Under the pieces are notes generated by a model. The model worked only from the letters and a program-made list of their open reading frames with translations. It was not told the DNA's origin and searched no databases. A DNA stretch of 64,000 bases, taken from the NCBI RefSeq assembly GCF_011049865.1, contig NZ_DRGY01000077.1:1-64000 (forward strand), read 5' to 3'. The stretch comes from Marinobacter antarcticus. GTDB taxonomy: Bacteria; Pseudomonadota; Gammaproteobacteria; Pseudomonadales; Oleiphilaceae. The position numbers and the translations under genes were made by a program. Below are positions 1 to 8,248 of this stretch, in pieces (the stretch's first letter is position 1; each line of letters starts with the position of its first letter).

Positions 1-85
1 CTCTCGCACTCTCTCACAATCTCTTGCAGCCCCCTCGCCTTATCACTTGAATCGATAAACTTATCTCGAAATATTCATTTCTAGA

Positions 86-103
86 ATAACAGATGACTGT
101 TAT
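86..103. promoter_or_regulatory. Perfect inverted repeat upstream of cysI
   Basis: ATAACAG, a 4-nt spacer, then CTGTTAT. It lies about 95 bp upstream of the cysI start and directly before the sequence repeated near other sulfur genes. It could be an operator, possibly for CysB, but no consensus was tested. Confidence 0.4.
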
Positions 104-109
104 CCTTAG

Positions 110-126
110 TTAAAGGTATAAGGCCC
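110..126 (+). promoter_or_regulatory. Candidate sulfur-regulon motif upstream of cysI
   Basis: The sequence TTAAAGGTATAAGGCCC begins 86 bp before the cysI ATG. A 10-of-12 match (TTTAAGGCATAA) begins 91 bp before cysH, and the 11-mer TTAAAGGTATA recurs between cysB and the DinG-type gene. A CysB binding element is an inference. Confidence 0.4.
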
Positions 127-195
127 AATCCCGGGCTCACTCAAAAAAATGTTCGAGTGCATGCCGGCACGATGCTACTGGCCAGGATTTTCCCT

Positions 196-1848
196 ATGTA
201 CGTATACGACAAGCACGACCGTCAAATGGCAATCGAACGGGTTGCACAATTCCGGGATCAGACGGAGCGAGCGCTTGCCGGTGAGCTGGCCGAAGACGAA
301 TTTCTCCCTTTACGCCTGCAAAATGGACTCTACATTCAGCGGCTCGCGCCCATGCTGCGCATCTGCGTGCCCTACGGCATGCTGCGCTCGGTTCAGTTGC
401 GTCGCCTGGCACGGATCACACGGGATTACGACAAAGGCTACGCACACTTTACCACCCGCCAGAATGTGCAACTCAACTGGCCGGCGGTTGAAAACGTGCC
501 GGATATCCTGGCGGAACTGGCAGAAGTGGAAATGCACGCCAATCAAACCAGTGGAAACTGCATAAGAAATACCACCACCGATCAGTTTGCATACGTGCAG
601 TCGGATGAGGTGACAGACCCCCGCCCCTACTGCGAGATTATTCGTCAGTGGTCTACGTTTCACCCTGAATTTGCCTATCTGCCCCGAAAATTCAAGGTAG
701 CGGTGAACGCATCCGAACACACAGACAGAGCGGCCATCCAGGTACACGACATAGGTCTTCAGATTGTGCGCAACAACGCGGGCGAACTCGGTTTTCGTGT
801 ACACGTGGGAGGTGGGCTTGGGCGCACGCCGATGGTGGCTCCCGTTATCCGTGAATTTCTGCCAGAGCTCGACCTGCTCACCTACCTGGAAGCCATTCTC
901 AGGGTTTACAACCGCTTTGGGCGCCGCGACAACAAGTTCAAGGCGCGCATCAAGATTCTCGTTAAAGCCCAAACGCCAGAAGGTTTTGCGGAGAAAGTCG
1001 AAGCCGAATGGGCGCACATCAAAGACTCACCCAGCCGGCTTACGCCTGAAGCCATTGAGCGCATTCGGGGCCATTTCACCGAGCCTGCTTACGCGGCGCT
1101 GGATAACGCCACCGAGCTGCTTGCGCAACAGAGATTTGAAAATCGCGGTTTCGATCAGTGGTTGCAACACAATGTGGACGTCCATAAAAAGCCCGGATAC
1201 GCCATCGTATCGCTGACGATGAAGAAAACCGGCACGCCGCCGGGTGACGTCACTGAGGTTCAGCTTGAACAGATCGCTGATTTGGCAGATGAGTTCAGTT
1301 TTGGCGAAGTCCGGGTAACCCACCATCAGAACGTGGTACTGGCCGATGTGCGACAGGATCGCCTGTTTGCGCTCTGGCAAGAGCTTGGCCCAATGGGGTT
1401 TGGCACCGCCAACCTGAACACGCTGACCGATATTATTTGCTGCCCTGGTGGCGATTTTTGTTCGCTGGCCAACGCCAAGTCGATACCGATAGCTGACGCC
1501 ATCCAGCGGCGCTTTGACGACCTCGACTTTCTTTATGATCTCGGCAACATCAACCTGAACATATCCGGCTGCATGAATGCGTGTGGCCATCATCATGTTG
1601 GCAGTATCGGAATTTTGGGCGTTGATAAAAAAGGCCAGGAGTTCTACCAGGTCAGCCTTGGTGGCTCATCGCAACACGACGCCTCTATTGGCAAGATTCT
1701 GGGCCCATCTTTTGCTCAGGCGGACATGCCGGATGTAATCGCAAAAATTATTGATGTTTACGTAAATAAGCGCACAGAAGAGGAATCGTTTCTGGATACC
1801 TATCGTCGCGTTGGAATCGATCCTTTCAAGGAGCGGGTTTATGCCTGA
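196..1848 (+). CDS. cysI: Assimilatory sulfite (nitrite/sulfite) reductase hemoprotein
   Basis: This 550-residue protein carries the two repeated nitrite/sulfite reductase ferredoxin-like and siroheme/4Fe-4S domains and should reduce sulfite to sulfide in the cytoplasm during cysteine synthesis. The cluster and siroheme cysteines are visible: C416 and C422 (CPGGDFC), and C459 and C463 (GCMNACGHH). I chose the ATG at 196, preceded by AGGA at good spacing, because the product then begins MYVYDKHD as in Pseudomonas-type CysI; an in-frame ATG at 157 would add 13 residues. The stop overlaps the next gene by 8 bp, so the two are translationally coupled. It is the short ferredoxin- or flavoprotein-dependent type found with a DUF934 partner, and no flavoprotein cysJ is visible nearby. 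Confidence 0.93.
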   Translation: MYVYDKHDRQMAIERVAQFRDQTERALAGELAEDEFLPLRLQNGLYIQRLAPMLRICVPYGMLRSVQLRRLARITRDYDKGYAHFTTRQNVQLNWPAVENVPDILAELAEVEMHANQTSGNCIRNTTTDQFAYVQSDEVTDPRPYCEIIRQWSTFHPEFAYLPRKFKVAVNASEHTDRAAIQVHDIGLQIVRNNAGELGFRVHVGGGLGRTPMVAPVIREFLPELDLLTYLEAILRVYNRFGRRDNKFKARIKILVKAQTPEGFAEKVEAEWAHIKDSPSRLTPEAIERIRGHFTEPAYAALDNATELLAQQRFENRGFDQWLQHNVDVHKKPGYAIVSLTMKKTGTPPGDVTEVQLEQIADLADEFSFGEVRVTHHQNVVLADVRQDRLFALWQELGPMGFGTANLNTLTDIICCPGGDFCSLANAKSIPIADAIQRRFDDLDFLYDLGNINLNISGCMNACGHHHVGSIGILGVDKKGQEFYQVSLGGSSQHDASIGKILGPSFAQADMPDVIAKIIDVYVNKRTEEESFLDTYRRVGIDPFKERVYA

Positions 1849-2356
1849 TATTATTTTTGAGGACGGCAGTATTCGCCAATGCCCCTGGGTTGTCGTTGCT
1901 TGTTCTGAAGACGGCGAGCCTCTTACGATTCTTGATATTCCCAAGCAGCAGCGCGCGTTGATTCCGGTTGATCTGTGGATTGAACACCGTGAACAGCTTG
2001 CTGACAGGGACGATATCGGCGTTTGGTTTGACAGCCATGATGAGCCCGAGATTCTGGCCGAACACGTCAACCAGCTGCCCTTGATCGCGATAAACTTTCC
2101 GAAGTTCAGCGACGGCCGGGGCTACAGCATTGCCCGTTTGTTGAGGGAGCGTTTTGGCTATAAAAATGAATTGCGGGCCATCGGCGACGTGCTATTGGAC
2201 CAGCTGCAGTTCATGAAGCGCTGCGGCTTCGATGCCTATGAGCTGCGCCCGGACAAGGATATTCGAAAGGCAGCCCGATCCCTGAACTTTTTCAGTCAGG
2301 GGTATCAGGCTGCTACAGACACAGATCTGCCTCTATTCCGGCGTAGGGCGTCTTAG
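1841..2356 (+). CDS. DUF934 family protein, CysI partner
   Basis: This 171-residue protein belongs to the DUF934 family, whose members are usually found next to CysI-type sulfite reductases. Its exact biochemical role is not established; an accessory role in electron supply or assembly of sulfite reductase is often supposed. No signal peptide or membrane segment is seen. The start at 1841 lies inside the end of cysI (ATGCCTGA overlap of 8 bp), giving the product start MPDIIFEDG; an upstream in-frame start at 1811 is unlikely. The gene faces the next gene tail to tail with only 44 bp between, and no clear terminator hairpin was seen there. In many relatives cysH follows; here cysH lies at the other end of the window. 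Confidence 0.82.
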   Translation: MPDIIFEDGSIRQCPWVVVACSEDGEPLTILDIPKQQRALIPVDLWIEHREQLADRDDIGVWFDSHDEPEILAEHVNQLPLIAINFPKFSDGRGYSIARLLRERFGYKNELRAIGDVLLDQLQFMKRCGFDAYELRPDKDIRKAARSLNFFSQGYQAATDTDLPLFRRRAS

Positions 2357-2400
2357 GCGATCTGCTGCGGAGTACTTAGCGGTGAGCAGGCTTCGACGTT

Positions 2401-3399
2401 TCAGATCCCGTGATCCAGAACGATCTTTCCTGCTGATTCGCCTTTCAGGAATGCCTTCAGCGCCGCGTCAAGATCAGCGCGGCCAATCCTCTTCGCAGAC
2501 GCTTCCGCCTTCGCACATTTCCAGTCACCTGCAAATTTTTTCCAAATGGCTTCTTTCTCAACCAGCGGAATTTCCACTGAATCCACACCCAGCAGGTTGA
2601 CACCGCGAAGGATGAACGGAAGAACAGTGGTCTGCAGTTGTGGCCCGGCGACCAGGCCACAGCAGGAAACGGAACCACCCGGTTGAATCTGCTTCAACAA
2701 CTCCGCCAGGGGTGATCCCCCCACGGTATCCACAGCGTTCGCGAATGTCGGCTTCAGCATCGGCTTCTTGTCTTCAATAAGTGCCTCACGGCCAACCACT
2801 TCAGCAGCCCCAAGCGCTTTGAGGCTCTCAACCTGATCGGTTTTGCCGCTGATCGCCACAACTTCAAAGCCGAGTTTGGCCAGCAGCTCCACTGCTATGC
2901 TCCCCACGGCGCCTGAGGCACCGGAAACGGCAACCCCCCCCTGCTCAGGCTTGGCACCCATGGTCAGGAGCTTTTGCACACACAGGCCGGCTGTGAGGCC
3001 GGCTGTGCCGTAGATCATTGCGGTTTCAGCCTGCCAGCCGGCCGGCATAGGCACGCACCAGGCAGAAGGAACACGGATGTATTCACCAAACCCCCCGTCT
3101 GTTCCCATGCCCAGATCATAACCGGTCACGATAACAGAATTGCCAACGGCAGGTGTTCCAGTGGCGGATTCCACCACCTCTCCCCCAGCGTCGATGCCGG
3201 GTGTATGCGGAAACGAGCGGGTTACGCCCTTATTGCCAGAGGCTGAAAGTGCATCTTTATAGTTCAGTGAAGAATGGCTGACTCTTATCAACACCTCGCC
3301 CGCAGGCAGATCTGCAACGTTCAGAGTCTGTTCGGTGCCGTTATAATCGCCATCCTGTTCTTCAACACGCCAGGCTTTGTATTGGGTATCGTTCATCAT
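2401..3399 (-). CDS. acuI: Zinc-free MDR-family acrylyl-CoA reductase (AcuI/YhdH type)
   Basis: This 332-residue medium-chain dehydrogenase/reductase matches the YhdH/AcuI subfamily, which reduces acrylyl-CoA to propionyl-CoA with NADPH. The N-terminal GroES-like domain includes the segment SSLNYKDALSASG; the Rossmann domain carries the glycine-rich GASGAVGSIA around residue 160. The length equals the family norm of about 325-330. The zinc-binding cysteine set of classical alcohol dehydrogenases is absent, as expected for this subfamily. The product begins with two methionines, so the start may be one codon later. It lies 22 bp downstream of sohB on the same strand and may be cotranscribed. 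The substrate is inferred from the family only; in marine bacteria the enzyme is linked to acrylate detoxification and DMSP use. Confidence 0.82.
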   Translation of the reverse strand: MMNDTQYKAWRVEEQDGDYNGTEQTLNVADLPAGEVLIRVSHSSLNYKDALSASGNKGVTRSFPHTPGIDAGGEVVESATGTPAVGNSVIVTGYDLGMGTDGGFGEYIRVPSAWCVPMPAGWQAETAMIYGTAGLTAGLCVQKLLTMGAKPEQGGVAVSGASGAVGSIAVELLAKLGFEVVAISGKTDQVESLKALGAAEVVGREALIEDKKPMLKPTFANAVDTVGGSPLAELLKQIQPGGSVSCCGLVAGPQLQTTVLPFILRGVNLLGVDSVEIPLVEKEAIWKKFAGDWKCAKAEASAKRIGRADLDAALKAFLKGESAGKIVLDHGI

Positions 3400-3421
3400 G
3401 ACTGTCCCCTTTTGCTGTCGC

Positions 3422-4486
3422 TTATTGGATTTTCTGGTTGCGAAACGCGCTCAAAACCTTCCACACGGTGTGCTCCAGTGCCGTACTGGTTGCCAACCCG
3501 AGCTTTTCTGGCAGGGTCCGTTTGCGCTTAAATGACACAGAGATTACATCGCCCCTGTCACAGGCCTCAATGAGAAATTCGTCGGAGGTTTTGATCTCAT
3601 CAATCAATTTTACGTCCAAAGCCCGACGTCCAAACCAGATGTCACCGTTGGCCACCGCTGCTATATCCAGCTCAGGCCGTCGCTCACTGACGTAATCCTT
3701 GAACAGGCCGTGGGTATCGTCGAGATCCTCAAGGAATTTCTGACGGCCCTTATCGGTATTTTCACCGAAGATGGTCATGGTGCGCTTGTGCTCGCCGGCT
3801 GTCAGCACTTCAAAATCCACGTTATTTTTCTTGAGCAGACGGTGAAAATTCGGCAGTTGCGCAACCACGCCAATGGAGCCGAGCACCGCAAACGGAGACG
3901 CAATTATCCGGTCTGCTACACACGCCATCATATAACCACCGCTAGCCGCCACTTTATCAACACAAGCCGTCAGGTGAATGCCTTTGCTGCGAATTCGGTC
4001 GAGTTGGGCCGAGGCCAAACCGTAGGAGTGCACCAGCCCGCCTCCACTTTCAAGGCGAATAATCACTTCGTCTTTACCGGGTTCGGCAACGCTCAGCACG
4101 GCGGAAATAGCGCGACGAAGCGGGTCTGTATCACTGGCTTTAATGTCGCCATCGAAATCCAGTACATAAATGCGCTTGGGACTCTCTGCAGGATCTTTCG
4201 CATCAGACTTTTTGGCTTTGGCGGACTTTTTTTCAGCTTTATCTTTTTTCTTTTTTGCTTTGTTCCAGGTTTTCCGCTCTTGCTCAGACATCAGCCGCGC
4301 CTGAATCGTTTCGCGCAGATTGCTGTACTTTTCATTGAGCTTGCGAATATGCAGCTCTCCATCGTCTTCGTCTTCACCACGTTCTTTATGGGTAGCGGAG
4401 ACAATAAGGGACACAATGATCACAGCCGCAACGACAAAGGTGATCATCTTAGCCAAAAACAAACCGTATTCAGTCAGAAACTCCAA
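3422..4486 (-). CDS. sohB: Inner-membrane S49 serine protease SohB
   Basis: This 354-residue protein closely follows E. coli SohB along its length, including the start MEFLTEYGLFLAK. An N-terminal membrane anchor spans about residues 12-31, followed by a lysine-rich charged linker (residues 75-95) and the S49 (SppA-like) protease domain. The probable catalytic pair is S182 (KVAASGGYM) and K234 (GEHKRTM). The start codon is TTG at 4486, supported by homology and by a GGAG sequence 8 nt upstream; no in-frame ATG fits. The protease domain probably faces the periplasm and handles membrane peptides or proteins, but the natural substrates are not established. It is transcribed divergently from the SCP2 gene. 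Confidence 0.92.
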   Translation of the reverse strand: MEFLTEYGLFLAKMITFVVAAVIIVSLIVSATHKERGEDEDDGELHIRKLNEKYSNLRETIQARLMSEQERKTWNKAKKKKDKAEKKSAKAKKSDAKDPAESPKRIYVLDFDGDIKASDTDPLRRAISAVLSVAEPGKDEVIIRLESGGGLVHSYGLASAQLDRIRSKGIHLTACVDKVAASGGYMMACVADRIIASPFAVLGSIGVVAQLPNFHRLLKKNNVDFEVLTAGEHKRTMTIFGENTDKGRQKFLEDLDDTHGLFKDYVSERRPELDIAAVANGDIWFGRRALDVKLIDEIKTSDEFLIEACDRGDVISVSFKRKRTLPEKLGLATSTALEHTVWKVLSAFRNQKIQ

Positions 4487-4584
4487 ATCGCTTCTCCAGC
4501 CAGTTAAGCAAGGACGTGAGTGTAACTTACCGAAACTCTGGTGATAAGCAGAACAAAATAATTAAAACAAGCGTTCGATCGAGC

Positions 4585-4613
4585 TTGACAGTGATTGAGA
4601 CTCACCATAAAGT
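4585..4613 (+). promoter_or_regulatory. Sigma70-type promoter for the SCP2-domain gene
   Basis: A perfect -35 box TTGACA (4585-4590) is separated by 17 nt from TAAAGT (4608-4613), a 4-of-6 match to the -10 box. It points to the SCP2 gene and implies a leader of about 90 nt. Confidence 0.6.
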
Positions 4614-4645
4614 CGGATGGCAAAATCGGCTTTCCCAACTGCCGC

Positions 4646-4663
4646 CTTGGCTTGCAAGCCAAG
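4646..4663. promoter_or_regulatory. 18-bp perfect palindrome in the SCP2 gene leader
   Basis: CTTGGCTTGCAAGCCAAG is a perfect palindrome between the predicted promoter and the ribosome binding site of the SCP2 gene. It could be a dimeric regulator operator or form an RNA hairpin. The regulator is unknown. Confidence 0.5.
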
Positions 4664-4712
4664 CACTCAAAGCCATTACCATGACAAGACAACCATCAAA
4701 AAGGGTAAAACA

Positions 4713-5027
4713 ATGTCTGTAGATCATATCTTTGAAAAACTTGAGCAGAATTTTAACGCAGACGCAGCCCAAGGCCTGGATCTGGTGTTCCAATTTGATA
4801 TCGAAGATGACAAAACCCATCACCTGGTTATCAAAGACGGAACCTGCGCTCACCACGAAGGTCCGCACGACGATCCGTCGGTGACGTTGATTATGAATTC
4901 AGAAACCCTGCAGGGTATCGTTTCCGGTGAAACCGACGGTATGCAGGCTTTCATGGCTGGCCAACTTCGCGCCGAAGGCGACATGATGCTGGCTACCAAG
5001 CTGGGCGAGCTGTTTAATATGGGCTGA
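4713..5027 (+). CDS. SCP2 sterol-binding domain protein
   Basis: This small 104-residue protein is a stand-alone SCP2 (sterol carrier protein 2) domain, a fold that binds lipids or acyl chains in a hydrophobic tunnel. The typical pattern is seen: an N-terminal helix, a beta-sheet core (LVFQFDIEDDK), the segment DPSVTLIMNSETLQGIVSGE, and a C-terminal LRAEGDMMLATKLGELF helix. The start at 4713 is preceded by AAGGGT; an in-frame ATG at 4617 would add 32 residues without similarity to the domain. No signal peptide is present, so it should be cytoplasmic. The ligand is unknown. It is monocistronic between its own promoter and a strong bidirectional terminator, facing fimL. Confidence 0.85.
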   Translation: MSVDHIFEKLEQNFNADAAQGLDLVFQFDIEDDKTHHLVIKDGTCAHHEGPHDDPSVTLIMNSETLQGIVSGETDGMQAFMAGQLRAEGDMMLATKLGELFNMG

Positions 5028-5062
5028 TTGCCCGCTTCTGAGCTCATACACTTCGAGCTCAC

Positions 5063-5090
5063 AAAAAACCCGCGTCAACGCGGGTTTTTT
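5063..5090. terminator. Bidirectional rho-independent terminator
   Basis: A perfect 12-bp stem with arms AAAAAACCCGCG and CGCGGGTTTTTT around a TCAA loop. It has a T run on each strand, so it can end both the SCP2 gene (plus) and fimL (minus). Confidence 0.92.
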
Positions 5091-5123
5091 CCGTTATTGC
5101 CTCAGAAACTGATCAACCCGATT

Positions 5124-6830
5124 TCAAAGACCTACATCGTCCATGGATGTTGTTGCCAGTCGCAACAAGTCCGCATTACTTTCTTCCCGCTTCCCGATAC
5201 TTTCTATGTAATATTCAAGAGAGGTTAACGCATCGGCCAGCGCTTCAAGAATCTGGGTTTCCGGCACGTCATGGGCGTCCAGTAAACGCTCCTGAATTGA
5301 TCCCGAAACACGCTCTAACACGTGGGCTGCATCTGGATCATTTACCATTTTCAGCCCACCCCAAATACTGTGCAAAGTGGCGGGGAGATTGGCGAGGTGC
5401 ATCTTGTCATAATCTGATTCCACAAACGCCGTAATGGCACGCTTGGCCAGGGTCAACGCGCTGCGGGCTTCGTCAGCAACCACGTAAACTGCTTCTTGCA
5501 GATACATGGATTCTTCACCGCGTCGTTCGTTGCCTGCCAGGGCATCGGTTTCCGATGTAATGCCGCGGCTGACGATCTGCATAACAGCGTCTTCAATGCC
5601 CAACACAGAGTCTGCAAGGAGGAACAACTCCTCTTCACCGGGCAGTCGTGATTCCGCTTCCCACGCTCTCAGCTTTGCCGCTTCTTCACGGGCAACCTTG
5701 GCCAGACGACTGAGGTCAAGCATAACCAACGTATTGCCTAGCCTTTCAAGGGTGTCGGCAATGGACGACAGCTCTGCCAGATCCGGTTCAATACCACGCT
5801 CTATAATGTCTAGCTTGTCTTTGAGCTGATTCAACTCATCCTGCAGCGCTTTGGAGAGCGATTCCAGAACGTCTGTTCCGGGGCCATAGAGGCGACGAGA
5901 ATGCGCCTCCAGAATAGAATCCGGAAATTCTGCAGGCGTCAGTTGGAAGACGGAAAGCACGCCGGTCACTTCCGGGTTCCCGGACCCGCTGCGATAAAGC
6001 AGATAAACGAGATCACGGATGAGGGTGTCCGGTGCATTTTCAGCGGTTGTCCCCTTGCCCACATAAACCAGGTCGCGCGCGTATTTTTCGATACGCATAA
6101 ACATGCGTTTGCGGGCTTTGGTGAAGGTCATGGCACGGTCCAGCATGGTGTCCGCTGCTATCGCCACAAGGCACCACATTTGCCCCATCGGGGTTCCCTG
6201 GCACAAGCGCACAAAACCTCGTGCTGAGCGGCCTATGAGCTTTTGGCTAACCACAGGGTTTCGATCCCGGAGCAAACCGAGCAAGGCTACCTGAAACGTC
6301 AGGCGCATGCGTCGGGCAACAATCTCATATTCGGCGTCGTTACCTTCAAAAGCCGGGGTTGTCAGACCGACACAAAAATCAGGCCGGTCCTTAACGTCAA
6401 CTTCGAAAAAGCGGGATTCGGGGTAAGGTGTTTCGCGACGTGCCTCACGCAATTCGTTAATCACGGGCAGCAAAAGTTCCGGATGGTCTTCTCGCTGCTG
6501 ATGATAATATTCAACGTAACGGCGAAGAATGAACAAGGCGTTGTTCAACGTTGTCAGCAGGATATTTGTGTCATCGTTTGCGCCAACGGGAACGTCGTTG
6601 GCCATGGAGACAGCTTCCTGGCACAGCAATGTGCCGCCACGAAGCTCTACCAGTATAAAAATACCACGAAGTTGATTCAGGAAATCCAGGCAGTTCTGCA
6701 GATCGTCGCCGCTCTCGCGATTTTCCTGAAAACGCTCAAGACTGGATTCAGCCTGCTTTATGGTCTGCTCTATCTCGCTTTTGACCAGATCAAACGACTG
6801 AGATTTCGTCGCCAGAGACGATTGAACCAT
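5124..6830 (-). CDS. fimL: Twitching motility regulator FimL (degenerate Hpt, ChpA N-terminal-like)
   Basis: This 568-residue soluble protein resembles the N-terminal part of the chemosensor kinase ChpA/PilL and matches FimL in length (about 560). FimL is known in P. aeruginosa to influence twitching motility and cAMP levels through the FimV/Chp/CyaB system at the cell pole; that role is transferred by homology. The protein is strongly helical, with two Hpt-like four-helix regions, one near the N-terminus and one in the C-terminal third. I see no HATPase, CheW or receiver domain, so it is not a truncated histidine kinase. Its position beside dnaQ and rnhA agrees with the Pseudomonas order. 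Start ATG at 6830; 172 bp separate it from dnaQ. Confidence 0.85.
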   Translation of the reverse strand: MVQSSLATKSQSFDLVKSEIEQTIKQAESSLERFQENRESGDDLQNCLDFLNQLRGIFILVELRGGTLLCQEAVSMANDVPVGANDDTNILLTTLNNALFILRRYVEYYHQQREDHPELLLPVINELREARRETPYPESRFFEVDVKDRPDFCVGLTTPAFEGNDAEYEIVARRMRLTFQVALLGLLRDRNPVVSQKLIGRSARGFVRLCQGTPMGQMWCLVAIAADTMLDRAMTFTKARKRMFMRIEKYARDLVYVGKGTTAENAPDTLIRDLVYLLYRSGSGNPEVTGVLSVFQLTPAEFPDSILEAHSRRLYGPGTDVLESLSKALQDELNQLKDKLDIIERGIEPDLAELSSIADTLERLGNTLVMLDLSRLAKVAREEAAKLRAWEAESRLPGEEELFLLADSVLGIEDAVMQIVSRGITSETDALAGNERRGEESMYLQEAVYVVADEARSALTLAKRAITAFVESDYDKMHLANLPATLHSIWGGLKMVNDPDAAHVLERVSGSIQERLLDAHDVPETQILEALADALTSLEYYIESIGKREESNADLLRLATTSMDDVGL

Positions 6831-7002
6831 AAAAACTTCCTGTTAATCCGCGCAGAACGTTTCGCGCCGCTCAAGTGAATCAAAACCCATCGACTAAAGT
6901 GCGCAATCCAAAAAACTGGCGTACTTATCATTACTTATAGCATACAACTCAAGTCGCTAAACAAGGCTTGAATGTAACAATTGGTACAGGCAGACCCAGT
7001 TC

Positions 7003-7713
7003 TCATTCTGCGCCTTCCAGTTTGCTCCAAACGGTTTCGCCAGCCTTCTTTTCAAGGGCAGACAAGAACGCCTGGTGGGCCGCTTCCTCAATTGAAGTAG
7101 GCTTGACCACGGCCAACGCGGGCCGCTCTGAACTCAGCCTTCGGATACCGCGCGCATCACCGCCGCTCCCCGATTCGGCATCAAGAGACAAATCGGTTTG
7201 CCCGCCGGTGAGAAGTAAATACACGTCCGCCAGGATTTCCGCATCCAGCAGTGCTCCGTGTAGCTCCCGATTGCTGTTGTCAACACCGTAACGCTTGCAT
7301 AAAGCATTCAGATTGTTCTTCTGGCCCGGGTGTTTTGCACGGGCAATCGCAAGGGAATCCACAACACCACAATGATCAGCCGTTTTGCGTACCGGCTTCA
7401 TTCGGCCAAACTCCGAATCCATGAAACCAATGTCAAACGCCGCATTGTGAATCACAAGTTCCGCGCCTTTAATGAAGTCAAAGAACTCATCCGCGATTTC
7501 TGCAAATTTCGGTTTATCCACCAGAAAATCGTTGGTGATCCCGTGGATGGCGATGGCTTCGGCTTCTATTTCCCGCTCTGGATTAACATAAACGTGATAG
7601 TTACGGCCCGTGGGCTGACGCTCCATCATCTCAACGCAGCCGATCTCTATGATCCTGTGCCCGTCAGTAGGATCAATGCCCGTTGTTTCTGTATCCAGTA
7701 CAATTTGTCGCAT
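7003..7713 (-). CDS. dnaQ: DNA polymerase III epsilon subunit (3'-5' proofreading exonuclease)
   Basis: This 236-residue protein is the DEDDh exonuclease subunit of the replicative polymerase. Motif ExoI is LDTETTG near the N-terminus, ExoII is IHNAAFDIGFMD, and ExoIII contains the histidine and aspartate in ELHGALLDAEILA. The C-terminal tail of about 60 residues, rich in charged and small residues, would bind the polymerase alpha subunit. I chose the ATG at 7713, giving MRQIVLDTETTG as in Pseudomonas; a GTG at 7722 would add three residues. It lies 32 bp downstream of rnhA on the same strand, a classic gammaproteobacterial pairing, although in E. coli the two genes are divergent. Here both run the same way with the methyltransferase gene upstream. 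Confidence 0.95.
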   Translation of the reverse strand: MRQIVLDTETTGIDPTDGHRIIEIGCVEMMERQPTGRNYHVYVNPEREIEAEAIAIHGITNDFLVDKPKFAEIADEFFDFIKGAELVIHNAAFDIGFMDSEFGRMKPVRKTADHCGVVDSLAIARAKHPGQKNNLNALCKRYGVDNSNRELHGALLDAEILADVYLLLTGGQTDLSLDAESGSGGDARGIRRLSSERPALAVVKPTSIEEAAHQAFLSALEKKAGETVWSKLEGAE

Positions 7714-7745
7714 AAAGTTCACACCGTTTCGAGGTAGAGCAACCG

Positions 7746-8189
7746 CTAGCTGCCGGCCAACTCAGCAACGCCCTTGTTTGCAAGTTCGTCTGCAAGTTCG
7801 TTATCGGGTACGCCTGCGTGGCCTTTGACCCAGTGCCAGTTAACCGTGTGCTTTGTAGTCTCCGCATCAAGCTCCCGCCAAAGGTCATCGTTTTTCACCG
7901 GCTTTTTAGCCGATGTTTTCCAGCCGTTACGTTTCCAGCCTGATAGCCACTCGGTTATGCCTTTGCGTACGTACTGGGAATCCGTGTACAACTCAACGCT
8001 GCAATCACGCTTTAGCGCCTTCAAACCCTGAATGGCCGCCATCAGCTCCATTCGGTTATTGGTGGTGTGCGGCTCCCCTCCGTGCATCGTTTTGAGCACT
8101 TCGCCATACCGGAGAACGACACCCCATCCGCCCGGGCCCGGATTGCCTTTACACGCGCCATCGGTATACACAATCACCTTGTCGGACAT
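7746..8189 (-). CDS. rnhA: Ribonuclease HI
   Basis: This 147-residue enzyme cleaves the RNA strand of RNA-DNA hybrids. All four catalytic acidic residues sit at the same positions as in E. coli RNase HI: D10 ([14 protein letters not shown]), E48 (NNRMELMAA), D70 (YTDSQYV) and D134 (DNELADELA). The basic handle region is seen around [15 protein letters not shown]. The start is the ATG at 8189, preceded by CAGGAG; the same frame stays open another 52 codons upstream to 8345, but this would run into the methyltransferase gene and adds nothing homologous. It is probably cotranscribed with the upstream methyltransferase (59 bp apart) and dnaQ (32 bp downstream). Confidence 0.96.
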   Translation of the reverse strand: MSDKVIVYTDGACKGNPGPGGWGVVLRYGEVLKTMHGGEPHTTNNRMELMAAIQGLKALKRDCSVELYTDSQYVRKGITEWLSGWKRNGWKTSAKKPVKNDDLWRELDAETTKHTVNWHWVKGHAGVPDNELADELANKGVAELAGS

Positions 8190-8248
8190 TAAAACTCCTG
8201 CATTTGTATCAGTATGAACGGCTCTGGTATTGATCAGTAGTGACCAGT

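Noticed and set aside
157..195. Extra 13 codons upstream of the chosen cysI start
   Set aside because: The family N-terminus begins at the ATG at 196, which also has the better ribosome binding site.
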